DNA of 64,000 nucleotides from Myxococcus guangdongensis (lineage in GTDB: Bacteria; Myxococcota; Myxococcia; Myxococcales; Myxococcaceae), in the NCBI RefSeq assembly GCF_024198255.1, contig NZ_JAJVKW010000003.1, positions 925,938-989,937 of the forward strand, read 5' to 3'. The notes beneath the pieces are model-generated. The model searched no databases. It was given only the letters and a program-made list of their open reading frames with translations, and was not told the origin of the DNA. Positions within the stretch are counted from its first letter, which is position 1. Every line of letters starts with the position of its first letter. A program made the translations under genes and the position numbers. Below are positions 19,564 through 29,544 of the stretch, piece after piece.

Positions 19564-20126
19564 CCCACCGTGACGAGCAGCGCGCGCAGGGCCCGCTCGG
19601 CGGAGTCACGCGCCCGCTGCTGCAGCCGCGTGTCCGCGCGCACCTCCCGCTCGAACGCGAGCCGCGCCCTCTCCAGCAACTGCGCCGTCTGCTCGCTGTC
19701 CAGGTTGGAGTCGATGACCTCCGTCTCCCCGGGCCGCAGCGCCACGCGCACGTCGATGGGCGGCATCACCACGTACACCTTCGTCCCCGCCACGTGCAGG
19801 TTCGACGGACCGAAGCGCTGGAAGTCGAACCCCAGGTACGCATCCGCGAACACGATGGCGCGGCCATGCGGGTTCTGGATGGCGTGCCGCGCCCAGTTCA
19901 TCACGTCCTTCCACAAGGCATCCGTCACCTGCGGCTCGGGCGTGAAGGTGACCTTCTTGTAGAGCGCCACCTCCAGCGTCTCCAGCCGCGCCACGTCGCG
20001 CATCTGGCTCACCACGGACGCGGTGTCCGGAGGCGCGGGGATGCGGGGCCTGAGCAGCCAGCCGGCCCCCAGGGCTCCGGCCGCGATGCCCAGCAGGACG
20101 GCGAGGATTCGCGTGAGGTGCGTCAT
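19509..20126 (-). CDS. DUF4230 membrane-anchored protein
   Basis: 205 residues. A single N-terminal hydrophobic helix (LTRILAVLLGIAAGALGAGWLL) anchors it to the inner membrane. The body has the DUF4230 pattern: LETLEVALYKKVTF, VVMPPIDVRVALRPGETEVIDS, then a long charged helix near residues 135-185. The function of the family is unknown. The ATG at 20126 lies inside a CATG shared with a possible forward-strand ATG, so the promoter for this gene must lie in the 5' part of the divergent oxygenase region. Confidence 0.8.
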   Translation of the reverse strand: MTHLTRILAVLLGIAAGALGAGWLLRPRIPAPPDTASVVSQMRDVARLETLEVALYKKVTFTPEPQVTDALWKDVMNWARHAIQNPHGRAIVFADAYLGFDFQRFGPSNLHVAGTKVYVVMPPIDVRVALRPGETEVIDSNLDSEQTAQLLERARLAFEREVRADTRLQQRARDSAERALRALLVTVGYREVLFVERLPASGSAG

Positions 20127-20214
20127 GGCCCCCGAGTTTATCCCCTTCCGCACCGCCCGCGTCTGGGGCACCGTGGGCCCAGGTGGAGTCGGCACGCTGC
20201 TGGAAGGAGCACGT

Positions 20215-20817
20215 GTGGAGTTGTCGGTCCAGGAAGTGGAGGCGCTGGGCGCGCGGGGGTATTTCACGCGCCTGGCTTTCCTCGGGGATGAAGCAGCCCT
20301 CGCGGCGCGGGCAGAAGCGCTGGCGAGGGCGGAGTCTGGAGTCCTTCATGCCGCGGGCATCCGGAGAGGCGCGGACCGGACGCTCGACACCCGCGTGAGG
20401 GGAGACCTCATCGGCTGGGTGACGCCTGAGCCCGACACGGCGCTCGGCGCCCTCTGGCGACAGTTCGAACAGCTCGGTCAGGCGCTCTCGGCGGGCGCGT
20501 ACCTGGGCCTGGGACGCTTCGACCTCCAGCTCGCCTGCTATCCCGGCGGCGGAGCGCACTACTCACGCCACTTCGACGCCTTCCCCGGCAAGTCCAATCG
20601 CAGGGCCACCGCCATCTGGTACGCCAACCCGGACTGGCGCGACGAGCACGGAGGCCTGCTCCGCCTGCACCCCGAGGGAGAATCTCCCGTGGACGTGCCG
20701 CCGAGGCTCGACACCCTGGTGGTCTTCCTGAGCGAGCGCATCGAGCACGAGGTGATGCCCACCCACGCCCACCGACTGGCGCTCACCGCCTGGTTCTACG
20801 GCCGCGACGCGGGCTGA
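20215..20817 (+). CDS. 2OG-Fe(II) oxygenase, prolyl-4-hydroxylase type
   Basis: 200 residues from GTG 20215, chosen because GGAAGGA ends six bases upstream; ATG 20125 would add 30 residues and abut the divergent DUF4230 start. Iron ligands: HFDAF (His-x-Asp) near residue 120 and His in SERIEHEVMP; the 2-oxoglutarate-binding Arg is probably in HRLALTAWFYG. This is the P4Hc fold, which hydroxylates protein side chains or small molecules. The target is unknown. It is convergent with the XRE-cupin regulator. Confidence 0.83.
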   Translation: MELSVQEVEALGARGYFTRLAFLGDEAALAARAEALARAESGVLHAAGIRRGADRTLDTRVRGDLIGWVTPEPDTALGALWRQFEQLGQALSAGAYLGLGRFDLQLACYPGGGAHYSRHFDAFPGKSNRRATAIWYANPDWRDEHGGLLRLHPEGESPVDVPPRLDTLVVFLSERIEHEVMPTHAHRLALTAWFYGRDAG

Positions 20818-20818
20818 C

Positions 20819-21382
20819 TCACAACGGCGGCGCGAGCAGCACGACGGAGTAGCCCACCGCCGTGCGTGTGCCTGGGTTCTCGTACGAGTGCTTCTGGTCT
20901 CCCCGGAACACGACCACGTCCCCGGGCTTGAGCAGGAAGCGCTCGCCGCTGGCCACCAGCACCAGCTCGCCCGACTCACAGGCCAGGTACTCGCGGGTGC
21001 CCGGCGTGTGGGGCACGCCCGTGATTCGCACGCCCGAGGGCAGCTCCACCCGGTCGAACTCCATGCCCGGCAGCGGGTCCGGGAGCAGCTTGCGCAGCTG
21101 CCCCGCGCCCCGCACGCGCGTCGTCAGGCTGTCGCGCGGGTAGTGCCGAGCGCTGGCCCGAGGCTTCGCCACCAGCTCCTCCAGGGACACCTGGAGCGCG
21201 GAGGCCACGCGGTGCAGCACGGACAAGGTGGGGTTGGACGTCCCCGACTCCAGATTCGCCCACGTGGCCCGAGGCACTCCCGCGAGCTTCGACAGCTGGG
21301 CCTGCGTGGCGCCTCGCGTCTCGCGCAGCGTCCGGATGTTGCGCGCGAGCCGGCTCGGCAGGTCCTCTTCTTCCAGGGGCAT
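20819..21382 (-). CDS. XRE-family regulator with C-terminal cupin
   Basis: 187 residues from ATG 21382; a TTG at 21400 could add six. An N-terminal helix-turn-helix (LARNIRTLRETRGATQAQLSKLAGVPRATWANLESG, written here only as landmarks, residues about 9-60) is followed by a cupin barrel (CESGELVLVASGERFLLKPG, then GDQKHSYEN). This class binds DNA through the HTH and senses a small ligand with the cupin, as in PuuR/SutR-like repressors. It is divergent from the SDR-queA pair, the most likely target besides itself. Confidence 0.85.
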   Translation of the reverse strand: MPLEEEDLPSRLARNIRTLRETRGATQAQLSKLAGVPRATWANLESGTSNPTLSVLHRVASALQVSLEELVAKPRASARHYPRDSLTTRVRGAGQLRKLLPDPLPGMEFDRVELPSGVRITGVPHTPGTREYLACESGELVLVASGERFLLKPGDVVVFRGDQKHSYENPGTRTAVGYSVVLLAPPL

Positions 21383-21467
21383 GGGATGGCAATCTGCCAA
21401 AGGATTGGCGTGGACGCCATTTCATCAACGTCCCCCGGATATCCATCCCGGCAAGGAGGACATCCGA

Positions 21468-22186
<719 letters not shown>

Positions 22187-22190
<4 letters not shown>

Positions 22191-23212
22191 AGCCCGCGCG
22201 TTGGCCTGGAGAACATCCGGAGGAAGGGCGGCTCTTGCACGTGGAGCCCCGCGCCCGCCGCTTCCAGGACGCCCACCTGAGGGAGTTGCCCTCGCTCCTG
22301 CGCGAGAAGGACCTGCTGGTGGTGAACGACGCGGCCACGTTCCCCGCCTCGCTGCAGGGGCGCACGGCGGCCGCGGAGCGCATCGAGCTGCGCCTGCTGT
22401 CGCACGAACCGGACGGGACGTGGCTCGCCGTGCTCTTCGGCGCGGGGGACTGGCGCAAGCGCACCGAGGACCGCCCCTCACCGCCCGTGCTCGAAGCGGG
22501 TGCTCGCCTCACCGTCGTCGGCCTGTCCGCGCGGGTGGTGGAGGTGCTGCCTCCCTCGCCGCGTCTGTTGCGCGTGGCCTTCGATGACGACGGCGCCGAC
22601 CTCTGGTCCGCGCTCTACCAGGGCGGCCGCCCCGTGCAGTACGCGCACACCCTGGCGCCGCTGTCCCTGTGGCATGTGCAGACGGGCTATGGCGCCAGGC
22701 CCTGGGCCGTGGAGGCACCTTCGGCGGGACTGCCCCTCACCTGGAACCTGCTGCTCGCCCTGCGCCGTCGCGGTGTGAGGCTCGCGTCGCTCACCCACGC
22801 GGCGGGCCTGTCCTCGACGGGAGACGCGGTGTTGGACGCGGCGCTGCCCCGGCCCGAGCGCTCGGACATCCCCGCTGTCACGGTGGCCCAGGTGCAGGCC
22901 ACACGCGCGGAGGGAGGACGTGTCGTCGCGGTGGGCACCACGGTGGTTCGCGCGCTGGAGGGCAGGGCGGCGATGAACGGCGGACGGCTGGTGGCGGGAG
23001 AGTCGGTGACGGACCTCCTCCTGGGGCCGGGCTTCGTGCCGCGCGTGGTGGACGGCCTGCTCACCGGCATGCACGAGCCGGGCACCAGCCACCACGCGCT
23101 GCTCCAGGCCTTCGCCCCGCTGTCCCTGCTCGGAGACGCGGCCGCGCACGCGGAGGCGAAGGGCTACCTGGGGCACGAGTTCGGGGACTCGTGCCTCCTC
23201 TTGGACACGTGA
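22187..23212 (+). CDS. Divergent QueA-like SAM:tRNA ribosyltransferase-isomerase family protein
   Basis: 341 residues, near QueA length. Family landmarks are present: DLLVVNDAATFPASL (QueA: lVfNnTRVipArL), YQGGRPVQYAH, VEAPSAGLPLTWNLL (QueA: aAPTAGLHF), VVAVGTTVVRALE and the C-terminal SLLGD region. QueA transfers ribosyl from SAM to 7-aminomethyl-7-deazaguanine in tRNA (queuosine pathway). Here the TLHVGAGTF segment is replaced by LTHAAGLSSTGD and AGLHF by AGLPL, so this may be a paralog with another activity. Start ATG 22187 overlaps the SDR stop. The longer open frame upstream of it runs through the SDR gene in another frame and is not real. Confidence 0.78.
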
Positions 23213-23222
23213 GGGCTGGGGC

Positions 23223-24443
23223 TCACTGGAGCTGCGAGGGCTCCAGCTCCACCTTCACCCAGCCGGGCTTGCGCAAGTCGAAGTTGCGGTAGGCGTCCAG
23301 CGCGCTGGCCATGGGCTCCACGTGCGAGAGGATGGCCGTGGGGTCCACCTCTCCGGTGCGCACCAGCTCCAGCAGCCGGGGGATGTACTTGCGGTGGTTG
23401 CAGTTGCCCATCTTGAGCGTGAGGTTCTTGTTCATCGCCGCGCCGATGGGGAACGTGCGCACCTGCTGCGGGTAGACGCCGATGATGGACAGCGTGCCCG
23501 CCTTGGCCAGGCCCGCCACCGCCCACTGGAGCACCTGCGCGGGCGCGTCGCCAGGCACCCAGTTGTCGCCGTCCGGGTTCGTCTTGGGCGCGGCCTCCTT
23601 CACCTCGCGCTTGAGCTCCGCCTTCTGGGCCTGGGCCTCCTTCGCGGCAGGCCCTGCGTGCGCGTGCACCGCGTCCACGCCCACCGCGTCGATGGCCCGG
23701 TCCACGCCGATGCCGTTCGTCAGGCGCAGCAGCGTCGCCACCGGCTCCTCTTCATCGAAGTGGATGACCTCCGCGCCCTGCGCGCGCGCCAGCTCCAGCC
23801 GGTCCTCGTGGCAGTCGATGGCGAAGATGCGGCCGGCGCCGAACAGCTTCGCGCTGACGATGGCGAACAACCCCACCGGGCCGCAGCCGAACACCGCCAC
23901 GGTGTCCCCGGGTTTGATTTCCGCCAGCTCCGCGCCGAAGTAGCCCGTCGGGAAGATGTCCGAGACGAGGATGGCCTGCTCGTCGCTGACGCCGTCCGGA
24001 ATCCTCACCAGCCCCGCGTTGGCGAAGGGCACGCGCACCTTCTCCGCCTGCATGCCGTGGAAGGGGCCCGTCGGCGCGGGGCCTCCGAAGAAGGCCGTGC
24101 CCGCGGCGGCGCCGTTGGGGTTCGCGTCGTTGCACTGCGAATGGTAGCCCGCGCGGCAGTACACGCAGTTGCCGCAGGCGATGGTGGACGGGATGACCAC
24201 GCGATCACCCACGTTGAAGTTGCGCACGTCCTCGCCGAGCGCCTCGATGTAGCCCACGCCCTCGTGGCCCAGGATGGTGCCCGGCTTCATCCCCGGCATC
24301 GTCCCGCGAATCATGTGCAGGTCCGTGCCACAGATGGCGCTCGCCGACAGCTTGACGATGGCGTCCGTGGGCTTCTCCAACTGGGGCTCCTCCACGTCGT
24401 CGAGCCGGATGTCCCCAATCCCATGGAATACGATGGCCTTCAT
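23223..24443 (-). CDS. Zinc-dependent alcohol dehydrogenase (formaldehyde dehydrogenase-like MDR)
   Basis: 406 residues. Catalytic zinc site CGTDLH and GHEGVG near residues 40-65; structural zinc pattern CGNCVYCRAGYHSQC; Rossmann loop VFGCGPVGLFA. The overall layout, with the long insert before KTNPDGDNW, matches the glutathione-independent formaldehyde dehydrogenase-like branch of MDR alcohol dehydrogenases. The ATG at 24443 is preceded on the reverse strand by GGGGAGGAG at good spacing. It is convergent with queA. The substrate is not proven by sequence. Confidence 0.9.
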   Translation of the reverse strand: MKAIVFHGIGDIRLDDVEEPQLEKPTDAIVKLSASAICGTDLHMIRGTMPGMKPGTILGHEGVGYIEALGEDVRNFNVGDRVVIPSTIACGNCVYCRAGYHSQCNDANPNGAAAGTAFFGGPAPTGPFHGMQAEKVRVPFANAGLVRIPDGVSDEQAILVSDIFPTGYFGAELAEIKPGDTVAVFGCGPVGLFAIVSAKLFGAGRIFAIDCHEDRLELARAQGAEVIHFDEEEPVATLLRLTNGIGVDRAIDAVGVDAVHAHAGPAAKEAQAQKAELKREVKEAAPKTNPDGDNWVPGDAPAQVLQWAVAGLAKAGTLSIIGVYPQQVRTFPIGAAMNKNLTLKMGNCNHRKYIPRLLELVRTGEVDPTAILSHVEPMASALDAYRNFDLRKPGWVKVELEPSQLQ

Positions 24444-24597
24444 CGGACTGCTCCTCCCCTGCCAGGGGCCCGTGTCTGGAAAGACGAAAGGGCCCGCCCG
24501 CGGACGGCCCCACACGCCATTCAGCGTGGGCATCCGTCCGGGTGGGGGCAAAGCGCGGACAGCCTCCTCTTCCGGCCAGCGGCCGGGGGGCCGTGCG

Positions 24598-26121
24598 TCA
24601 GCGCCCCGCGGTGTGGTGCACGTGGAAGGTGAGCTTGCGGCCGAAGACGCGGCGGAAGGGCAGCACCTCGCGCTCCGCGTTCCACAGCTCCAGGTCCACC
24701 GGCTGGCGCGCGTGCAGATGAATCGCCACGCCGTCGCGCCCGTTGGTGGCGCGGAAGTCCTTGATGGGCTGGTGGTGGCTGTGGTCCAGCGCGTTGGCCA
24801 CGCGCAGCAGGGTGGCGAGCTTGCGCACGGTGCGGGCCTCGGTGGGCGTCAGCCCCACCATGCCCGAGTGGGCCAGCTCCGGAGGGCTCCTGCGGTGGTA
24901 GCGCGCCACGCGGGCCACCAGCTCCCGCTCGCGGTCCGACAGGCCTGGGATGTCCGCGTGCCGGATGAGGTAGTACGTGTGCTTGTGGTGCCGCTCGTAG
25001 TTCACCGCGTGGCCGATGTCGTGGAGCAGCGCGGCCGTCTCCAGATACGGGCGCACCGACAGCGGCAGCTGGTGCAGGGCGGCCAAATCATCGAAGAGCC
25101 GCAGCGCCAGCCGCGTCACCTGCTTGGCGTGCTTCTCGTCGAAGAAGAAGCGCTGGCCCATGGCGGTGGCCGCGTCGGACAGGCTGTGGTCGTCGTCCGG
25201 CTGATGCGCCTCCTGGCGGTAGAGCAGGTCCACCAGGATGCCGTCGCGCAGGCCTCGGTTGACGACGCTGACGGACTCGATGCCCAGGTACTTCGCCACG
25301 CCCTCGAGGATGACGGCGCCGGAGACGATGATGTCCGCGCGCTTGGGGTCGAAGCGCTTCCTGCGCCGCTCCACCGGCATCTGCGCCAGCATCTCCACCG
25401 TCTGCGTGAGCTGGCGCACGGTGGCGTTGCCGCTGTTCTCCGCCGCAGCGAAGGACACCACCGCGTTGATGGTGCCCGACGAGCCGAGCGCCACCCGGGG
25501 CAGGTGCGGCAGCTTGGGCGGCAGCGTCTTGCCCAGCACCTCCGACACGAAGCCGCGCATCAGGCGCAGCTGCTTCGTCGTCACCGAGCGCGACGCGTCG
25601 AACACCTCCGTGAGCCGCACCGAGCCGAGCCCCAGGCTCCACAGGTTGTCGGGCCGCTCGCCCACGGCGGTGGCCACCTCGGTGCTGCCCCCGCCGATGT
25701 CGATGAGCAGCGAGCGCGTGCCTGGGGGCTTGCGGTGCAGCACGCCCAGGCAGATGAGGCGCGCCTCCTCCTTGCCGCTGACGACCTCCAGGTTGAGGCC
25801 CGACTCCTCGCGCACGCGGCGGACGATGTCCGGGGCGTTGCGCGCCTCGCGCAGGGCGCTGGTGGCCACCGCGCGGACCTGCGCCTTGTGGCGACGGCAC
25901 AGGGCCGAGTACCGGCGCAGCGTGGAGAGCAGCCGCTGGGCGGTGGCCTCGGGCATGGTGCCCGTGGCGAAGACGCCCTCACCGGGGCGGATGGGGTCGC
26001 GTTCCTGGTGCAGCGTCTCGAGCGCCCCGTCGGCATCCGGCCGGGCGAGCTCCAAGCGGACGGCGTTCGTCCCCACGTCGATGGCGGCGAGTACGGGCTG
26101 GAGGGGGTGGCGTCTTGGCAT
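24598..26121 (-). CDS. ppx: Exopolyphosphatase (Ppx/GppA family) with HD domain
   Basis: 507 residues. An actin-like ATPase-fold N-half begins AAIDVGTNAVRLELA and carries LLIDIGGGSTE (phosphate loop). From about residue 310 it has an HD-type domain with LLHDIGHAVN and VARYHRR, as in full-length bacterial Ppx. The family degrades polyphosphate from chain ends and some members cleave pppGpp, linking phosphate storage with the stringent response. Ppk is not in the window. The neighbouring phospholipase-D-like gene is in the same orientation, 119 bases upstream. Confidence 0.9.
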   Translation of the reverse strand: MPRRHPLQPVLAAIDVGTNAVRLELARPDADGALETLHQERDPIRPGEGVFATGTMPEATAQRLLSTLRRYSALCRRHKAQVRAVATSALREARNAPDIVRRVREESGLNLEVVSGKEEARLICLGVLHRKPPGTRSLLIDIGGGSTEVATAVGERPDNLWSLGLGSVRLTEVFDASRSVTTKQLRLMRGFVSEVLGKTLPPKLPHLPRVALGSSGTINAVVSFAAAENSGNATVRQLTQTVEMLAQMPVERRRKRFDPKRADIIVSGAVILEGVAKYLGIESVSVVNRGLRDGILVDLLYRQEAHQPDDDHSLSDAATAMGQRFFFDEKHAKQVTRLALRLFDDLAALHQLPLSVRPYLETAALLHDIGHAVNYERHHKHTYYLIRHADIPGLSDRERELVARVARYHRRSPPELAHSGMVGLTPTEARTVRKLATLLRVANALDHSHHQPIKDFRATNGRDGVAIHLHARQPVDLELWNAEREVLPFRRVFGRKLTFHVHHTAGR

Positions 26122-26240
26122 GGTCGGGCTGAGGGCAGTGTAGAGCCCCCGGACGCCTCGCGCAGCACGTCATCGACGGGAGCGGCCACTCGGCGGAGCG
26201 CTCCCCTCTGGCAGTGTGACGTCCAGGTGACGCGGGGTCC

Positions 26241-27383
26241 TCAGCGCTTGCGGCGCCGGCCGATGAAGCTGGCGAAGCGCTCCGCGAAGCGCGCCACCGC
26301 CAGGCCCACGACATCCAACAGCCACCGCTGCAACCCCGAGCGGCCGCATTGGTCGAGCAGCACGCTCCGCGAGAGCGCCAGGTGCTTCTCCAGCCACAGC
26401 GCCGCCTGCGCCGCCACGCCGGGCTCCTCGGCCTCCACCAGCGTCTCCAGGTTCACCAGCGAGAGCGGGTCCAGGTTGAAGCTGCCCACGAGCAGCGTCC
26501 GGCCATCCACCACCGCCGCCTTGGCGTGCAGCGTGGACGCGGTCCACTCGTGGATGCTCACGCCCGCGCGCAGGAAGGTGCCGTACAGCCGCATGGTGGC
26601 GGCCCTGGCGAAGAGGACGTCGCTGCGGCCCGCGAGCAGCAGCGACACCCGCACGCCCCGGCGCGCCGCCCGCGTCAGCGCCCGCACGAAGGCCGCGTCG
26701 GGCAGGAAGTACGCGTGGGCGAGCAGCACCTCGTGCTTGGCGCCGTCGATGGCGGAGAGGTAGCGCTTGCGCAGCCGGTGGCCTCCCGCGAAGCCGGACA
26801 GGAACAGGCGCACCGCGCCGGACGTCAGCGCCGCCGCGCCCGCGGTGAGCTTCTCGCCCAGCTGCCGGCAGATGTCGCCTCGCAGCTCCACGGCCAGGTC
26901 CGCCCAACCGGGCACGTCACCCCGGGCCGCGTACGCATCCCCGATGTTGATGCCACCCAGGAACGCCACCGTGTCGTCGACGAGCAGAATCTTGCGGTGG
27001 TTGCGCCACGAGCGCCCCAGGCACAGCGACGTGAGCGGGTTGTACACCCGCACCTTCGCGCCCGCGGCCCGCAGCGTCTCGGTGAGATACGCGCTGTTGC
27101 CGATGCTGCCCCAGCCGTCCACCACCACCTTCACCGACACGCCCCGCTTCGCCGCGGCGACGAGCGCGTCCACGAAGAGCGCGCCCACGCCCTCGCGCTC
27201 GAAGGTGTAGACCTCCAGGTGGATGCGGTGCCGGGCGAAGGAGATGGCCTCCAGCATCCGGGGGTACGCCTCGGTGCCGCCGTCCAGCAGCGTGCACCGC
27301 TCATCCTCCCGCTCCGGGACGAGCGCTCCGGGGACGAGGGCGGGCACGGGCGACGGGAGGACGGCGGCTTCGGGACGCATCAC
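26241..27383 (-). CDS. Cardiolipin synthase-like phospholipase D family protein
   Basis: 380 residues with two HKD motifs: NHRKILLVDDTVAFLGGINI and LHAKAAVVDGRTLLVGSFN. It lacks the two N-terminal membrane segments of classic ClsA, so it resembles ClsB/C-type enzymes. The C-terminal basic tail (FIGRRRKR) could bind membranes. The likely reaction is phosphatidyl transfer between phospholipids to form cardiolipin; a hydrolytic PLD is the alternative. Two adjacent ATGs at 27383/27380 make the exact start uncertain by one codon. Confidence 0.86.
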   Translation of the reverse strand: MMRPEAAVLPSPVPALVPGALVPEREDERCTLLDGGTEAYPRMLEAISFARHRIHLEVYTFEREGVGALFVDALVAAAKRGVSVKVVVDGWGSIGNSAYLTETLRAAGAKVRVYNPLTSLCLGRSWRNHRKILLVDDTVAFLGGINIGDAYAARGDVPGWADLAVELRGDICRQLGEKLTAGAAALTSGAVRLFLSGFAGGHRLRKRYLSAIDGAKHEVLLAHAYFLPDAAFVRALTRAARRGVRVSLLLAGRSDVLFARAATMRLYGTFLRAGVSIHEWTASTLHAKAAVVDGRTLLVGSFNLDPLSLVNLETLVEAEEPGVAAQAALWLEKHLALSRSVLLDQCGRSGLQRWLLDVVGLAVARFAERFASFIGRRRKR

Positions 27384-27627
27384 CGGCCCACCCTACAACT
27401 CTCCCGGACGAAGGGGGACGGGCCCCGGGTGGAGGCGGGCGGGGGGACTTCACCCGTCGTGCTTGCGTGCGCCCTTGCCCTTGCCCTTGTGACGGCACTC
27501 ATCGCCATCCCAGTACTGGCTCGGGTGGCATTGCTTGCTGTTGTGTTTGGACTTCTTCGACTTGGACGGACGGTGCCACACCACGTGAGACATCGACGGT
27601 GCGCGTCCACTTCTGTACCCTTCGCCC

Positions 27628-28716
27628 GTGCCTGCCGCGGAAAGAAGCGTGCGTCATCGCAAGATTGGCGCGTATCGAGTGCTCGGAGAGCTGGGCCGAG
27701 GTGGGATGGCCGTCGTGTATCGCGGCCTCCACGAGATGATTCAGCGCGAGGTGGCCATCAAGGAATTGCTGCCCGAGGGCAAGCGAGACCGCGAGACCTT
27801 GTCGCGCTTCCGGCGGGAGTCGCTCGCGCTGGCCGCCTTCCGTCACCAGAACATCGTCACGCTCTACGACCTCGTGGAGAAGAACGACAGCATGTTCATG
27901 GTGATGGAGCTGGTGGACGGCCCCACCCTGCACACGCTCATCAAGGAAGGGCCGCTGCCCCCGGACGTCACGGGTGTCATCGCCGCGCGCATCGCCAGCG
28001 CGCTGGACCACGCGCACTTCCGGCACATCATCCACCGTGACCTGAAGCCCGCCAACGTCATGCTCACCAAGTCCGGTGACGTGAAGCTGATGGACTTCGG
28101 CATCGCCAAGGACGTGGGCCTGGAGGCCCTCACCCAGGCGGGCATGGCCGTGGGCACGCCGTCGTACATGTCCCCGGAGCAGGTGACGGGCGCGCCCCTG
28201 GATGGCCGCACCGACATCTTCTCGCTGGGCGTGCTGCTCTACGAAGCCCTCTCCGGCGCCCGGCCCTTCCACGGCAAGACGGCGGGAGAGGTCTTCGCGA
28301 AGATTCGCGACGGCAAGTACACGCCACTCAACAAGGTGGCCCCCAACGTGCCCACGCCCCTGGTGCGCATCATCCAGCGCGCCATGGAGGTGAAGCCCGA
28401 GGACCGCTTCCCGGACGCCGCCGCCATGCGCCGCGAGCTGGACGTGTTCCTCGCCGAGGAGGTCCAGGTGTCGCACGCGGGGCTGCTCGTCGCCTTCCTG
28501 CGCCACCGCCAGAAGCTCACCGAGACGGAGGCCCAGCAGCTCTTGCGGCCCCAGGAGCTGGACGCGGCGGCGGAGGTCTTCGATACCTCGCGCTCACGCT
28601 CCGGTGGCAAGCTCAAGTGGGCGCTGGCGGCGCTGGTGCTGGCGTCCGCCGCGGGCACCGGGCTCTACTTCACCCAGGCGCAGTGGGCGCCGCTCGTTCA
28701 GCAGCTCACGCGCTGA
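27628..28716 (+). CDS. Membrane-anchored Ser/Thr protein kinase
   Basis: 362 residues, GTG start. Kinase domain at about 14-280: GRGGMAVVYRG, VAIKEL, HRDLKPANV, DFGIAKD and a GTPSYMSPEQ activation segment, all intact. A spacer follows, then one transmembrane helix near the C-terminus (WALAALVLASAAGTGLYF) and a short outer tail. This is the usual bacterial PASTA-less arrangement, with the sensor reduced to about 18 residues outside. The next gene, a 64-residue membrane protein 18 bases away, is probably cotranscribed. Substrates are unknown. Confidence 0.92.
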   Translation: MPAAERSVRHRKIGAYRVLGELGRGGMAVVYRGLHEMIQREVAIKELLPEGKRDRETLSRFRRESLALAAFRHQNIVTLYDLVEKNDSMFMVMELVDGPTLHTLIKEGPLPPDVTGVIAARIASALDHAHFRHIIHRDLKPANVMLTKSGDVKLMDFGIAKDVGLEALTQAGMAVGTPSYMSPEQVTGAPLDGRTDIFSLGVLLYEALSGARPFHGKTAGEVFAKIRDGKYTPLNKVAPNVPTPLVRIIQRAMEVKPEDRFPDAAAMRRELDVFLAEEVQVSHAGLLVAFLRHRQKLTETEAQQLLRPQELDAAAEVFDTSRSRSGGKLKWALAALVLASAAGTGLYFTQAQWAPLVQQLTR

Positions 28717-28734
28717 CGAGGACAGGAGGCAGTC

Positions 28735-28929
28735 ATGGGACGCATCGTTACCTTCGTGCTGGGCTTTGGAGTCCTCGCCGCCGCCGCGTGGTACGTCATG
28801 CAGCGGCCGGCCAGGACGGACCCCGAGGCCGCCGCCGCGCGGCGCCTGGAGAACGTGCACAAGGCGGCTGATCGCCTGGAGACGGACCTCAACAAGAAGG
28901 CCGACGCCATCTTCGACAAGGTGGAGTAG
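28735..28929 (+). CDS. Small single-pass membrane protein
   Basis: 64 residues. An N-terminal membrane helix (IVTFVLGFGVLAAAAWYVM) precedes a charged helix rich in Lys/Asp/Glu (RRLENVHKAADRLETDLNKK). A Shine-Dalgarno GGAGG lies six bases before the ATG, which supports a real gene. It lies directly behind the Ser/Thr kinase and might modulate it; this is inferred from position only. Confidence 0.7.
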   Translation: MGRIVTFVLGFGVLAAAAWYVMQRPARTDPEAAAARRLENVHKAADRLETDLNKKADAIFDKVE

Positions 28930-28985
28930 GCCCAGGCGTCCGGAGGGACGGCGCTCCTGGCGTCCGTCCACCCCGCACGGGGCGC

Positions 28986-29348
28986 TTACGCCTGCTTCTT
29001 CTCGTGCGTGACGGTGACGATGGTTCCGATGCCACCGCGCACGAACCAGTCACCCACCACCGTCAGCTTGCGCGGCTGGATGGCCTTGATGATGTCCTCG
29101 GCGATGGTGTTGGTGACCTTCTCGTGGAAGGCGCCCTCGTTGCGGTACGCCCACATGTAGAGCTTGAGGCTCTTGAGCTCGATGCAGCTCTGGTCCGGGA
29201 CGTACGTAATCTTGAACCGGGCGAAGTCCGGCTGCCCCGTGAGCGGGCAGAGGCAGGTGAACTCCGGGACGTCGAACGCGATTTCGTAGTCGCGCTCGGG
29301 CGCCGGGTTGGGGAAGGTCTGTAGGTCCTTGGTCGGCTGCGAAGGCAT
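28986..29348 (-). CDS. queF: NADPH-dependent 7-cyano-7-deazaguanine reductase QueF
   Basis: 120 residues from ATG 29348 (an ATG at 29384 would add 12), the unimodular type. It contains VPEFTCLCPLTGQPDFA with the nucleophilic Cys, the substrate-binding ELKSLKLYMWAYRNEGAFHE and the NADPH motif region, and ends FVRGGIGTIVTVTH. It reduces preQ0 to preQ1 in the queuosine pathway. A QueA-like gene lies 6 kb away in the same window; queC, queD, queE and tgt are not present. Gene length and motifs are normal. Confidence 0.93.
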   Translation of the reverse strand: MPSQPTKDLQTFPNPAPERDYEIAFDVPEFTCLCPLTGQPDFARFKITYVPDQSCIELKSLKLYMWAYRNEGAFHEKVTNTIAEDIIKAIQPRKLTVVGDWFVRGGIGTIVTVTHEKKQA

Positions 29349-29544
29349 GGCGCTGTCGTCTAGCACACCATCGCTACGTGTCATCCACGACGTGGCGTGG
29401 AGCCTTTCGGGAGGCCCGCCAGGGGTTCTGTCGAGCCCTCAACGCGGCACCCGTCCACCAGCAGGGAAAGCGGGGGGGCCCTCGGTTGCGCCTTCGCCGC
29501 GGGGTTCATAATCCCGGGAAGGCCCCCGCCACCTTCCCGAGCAC

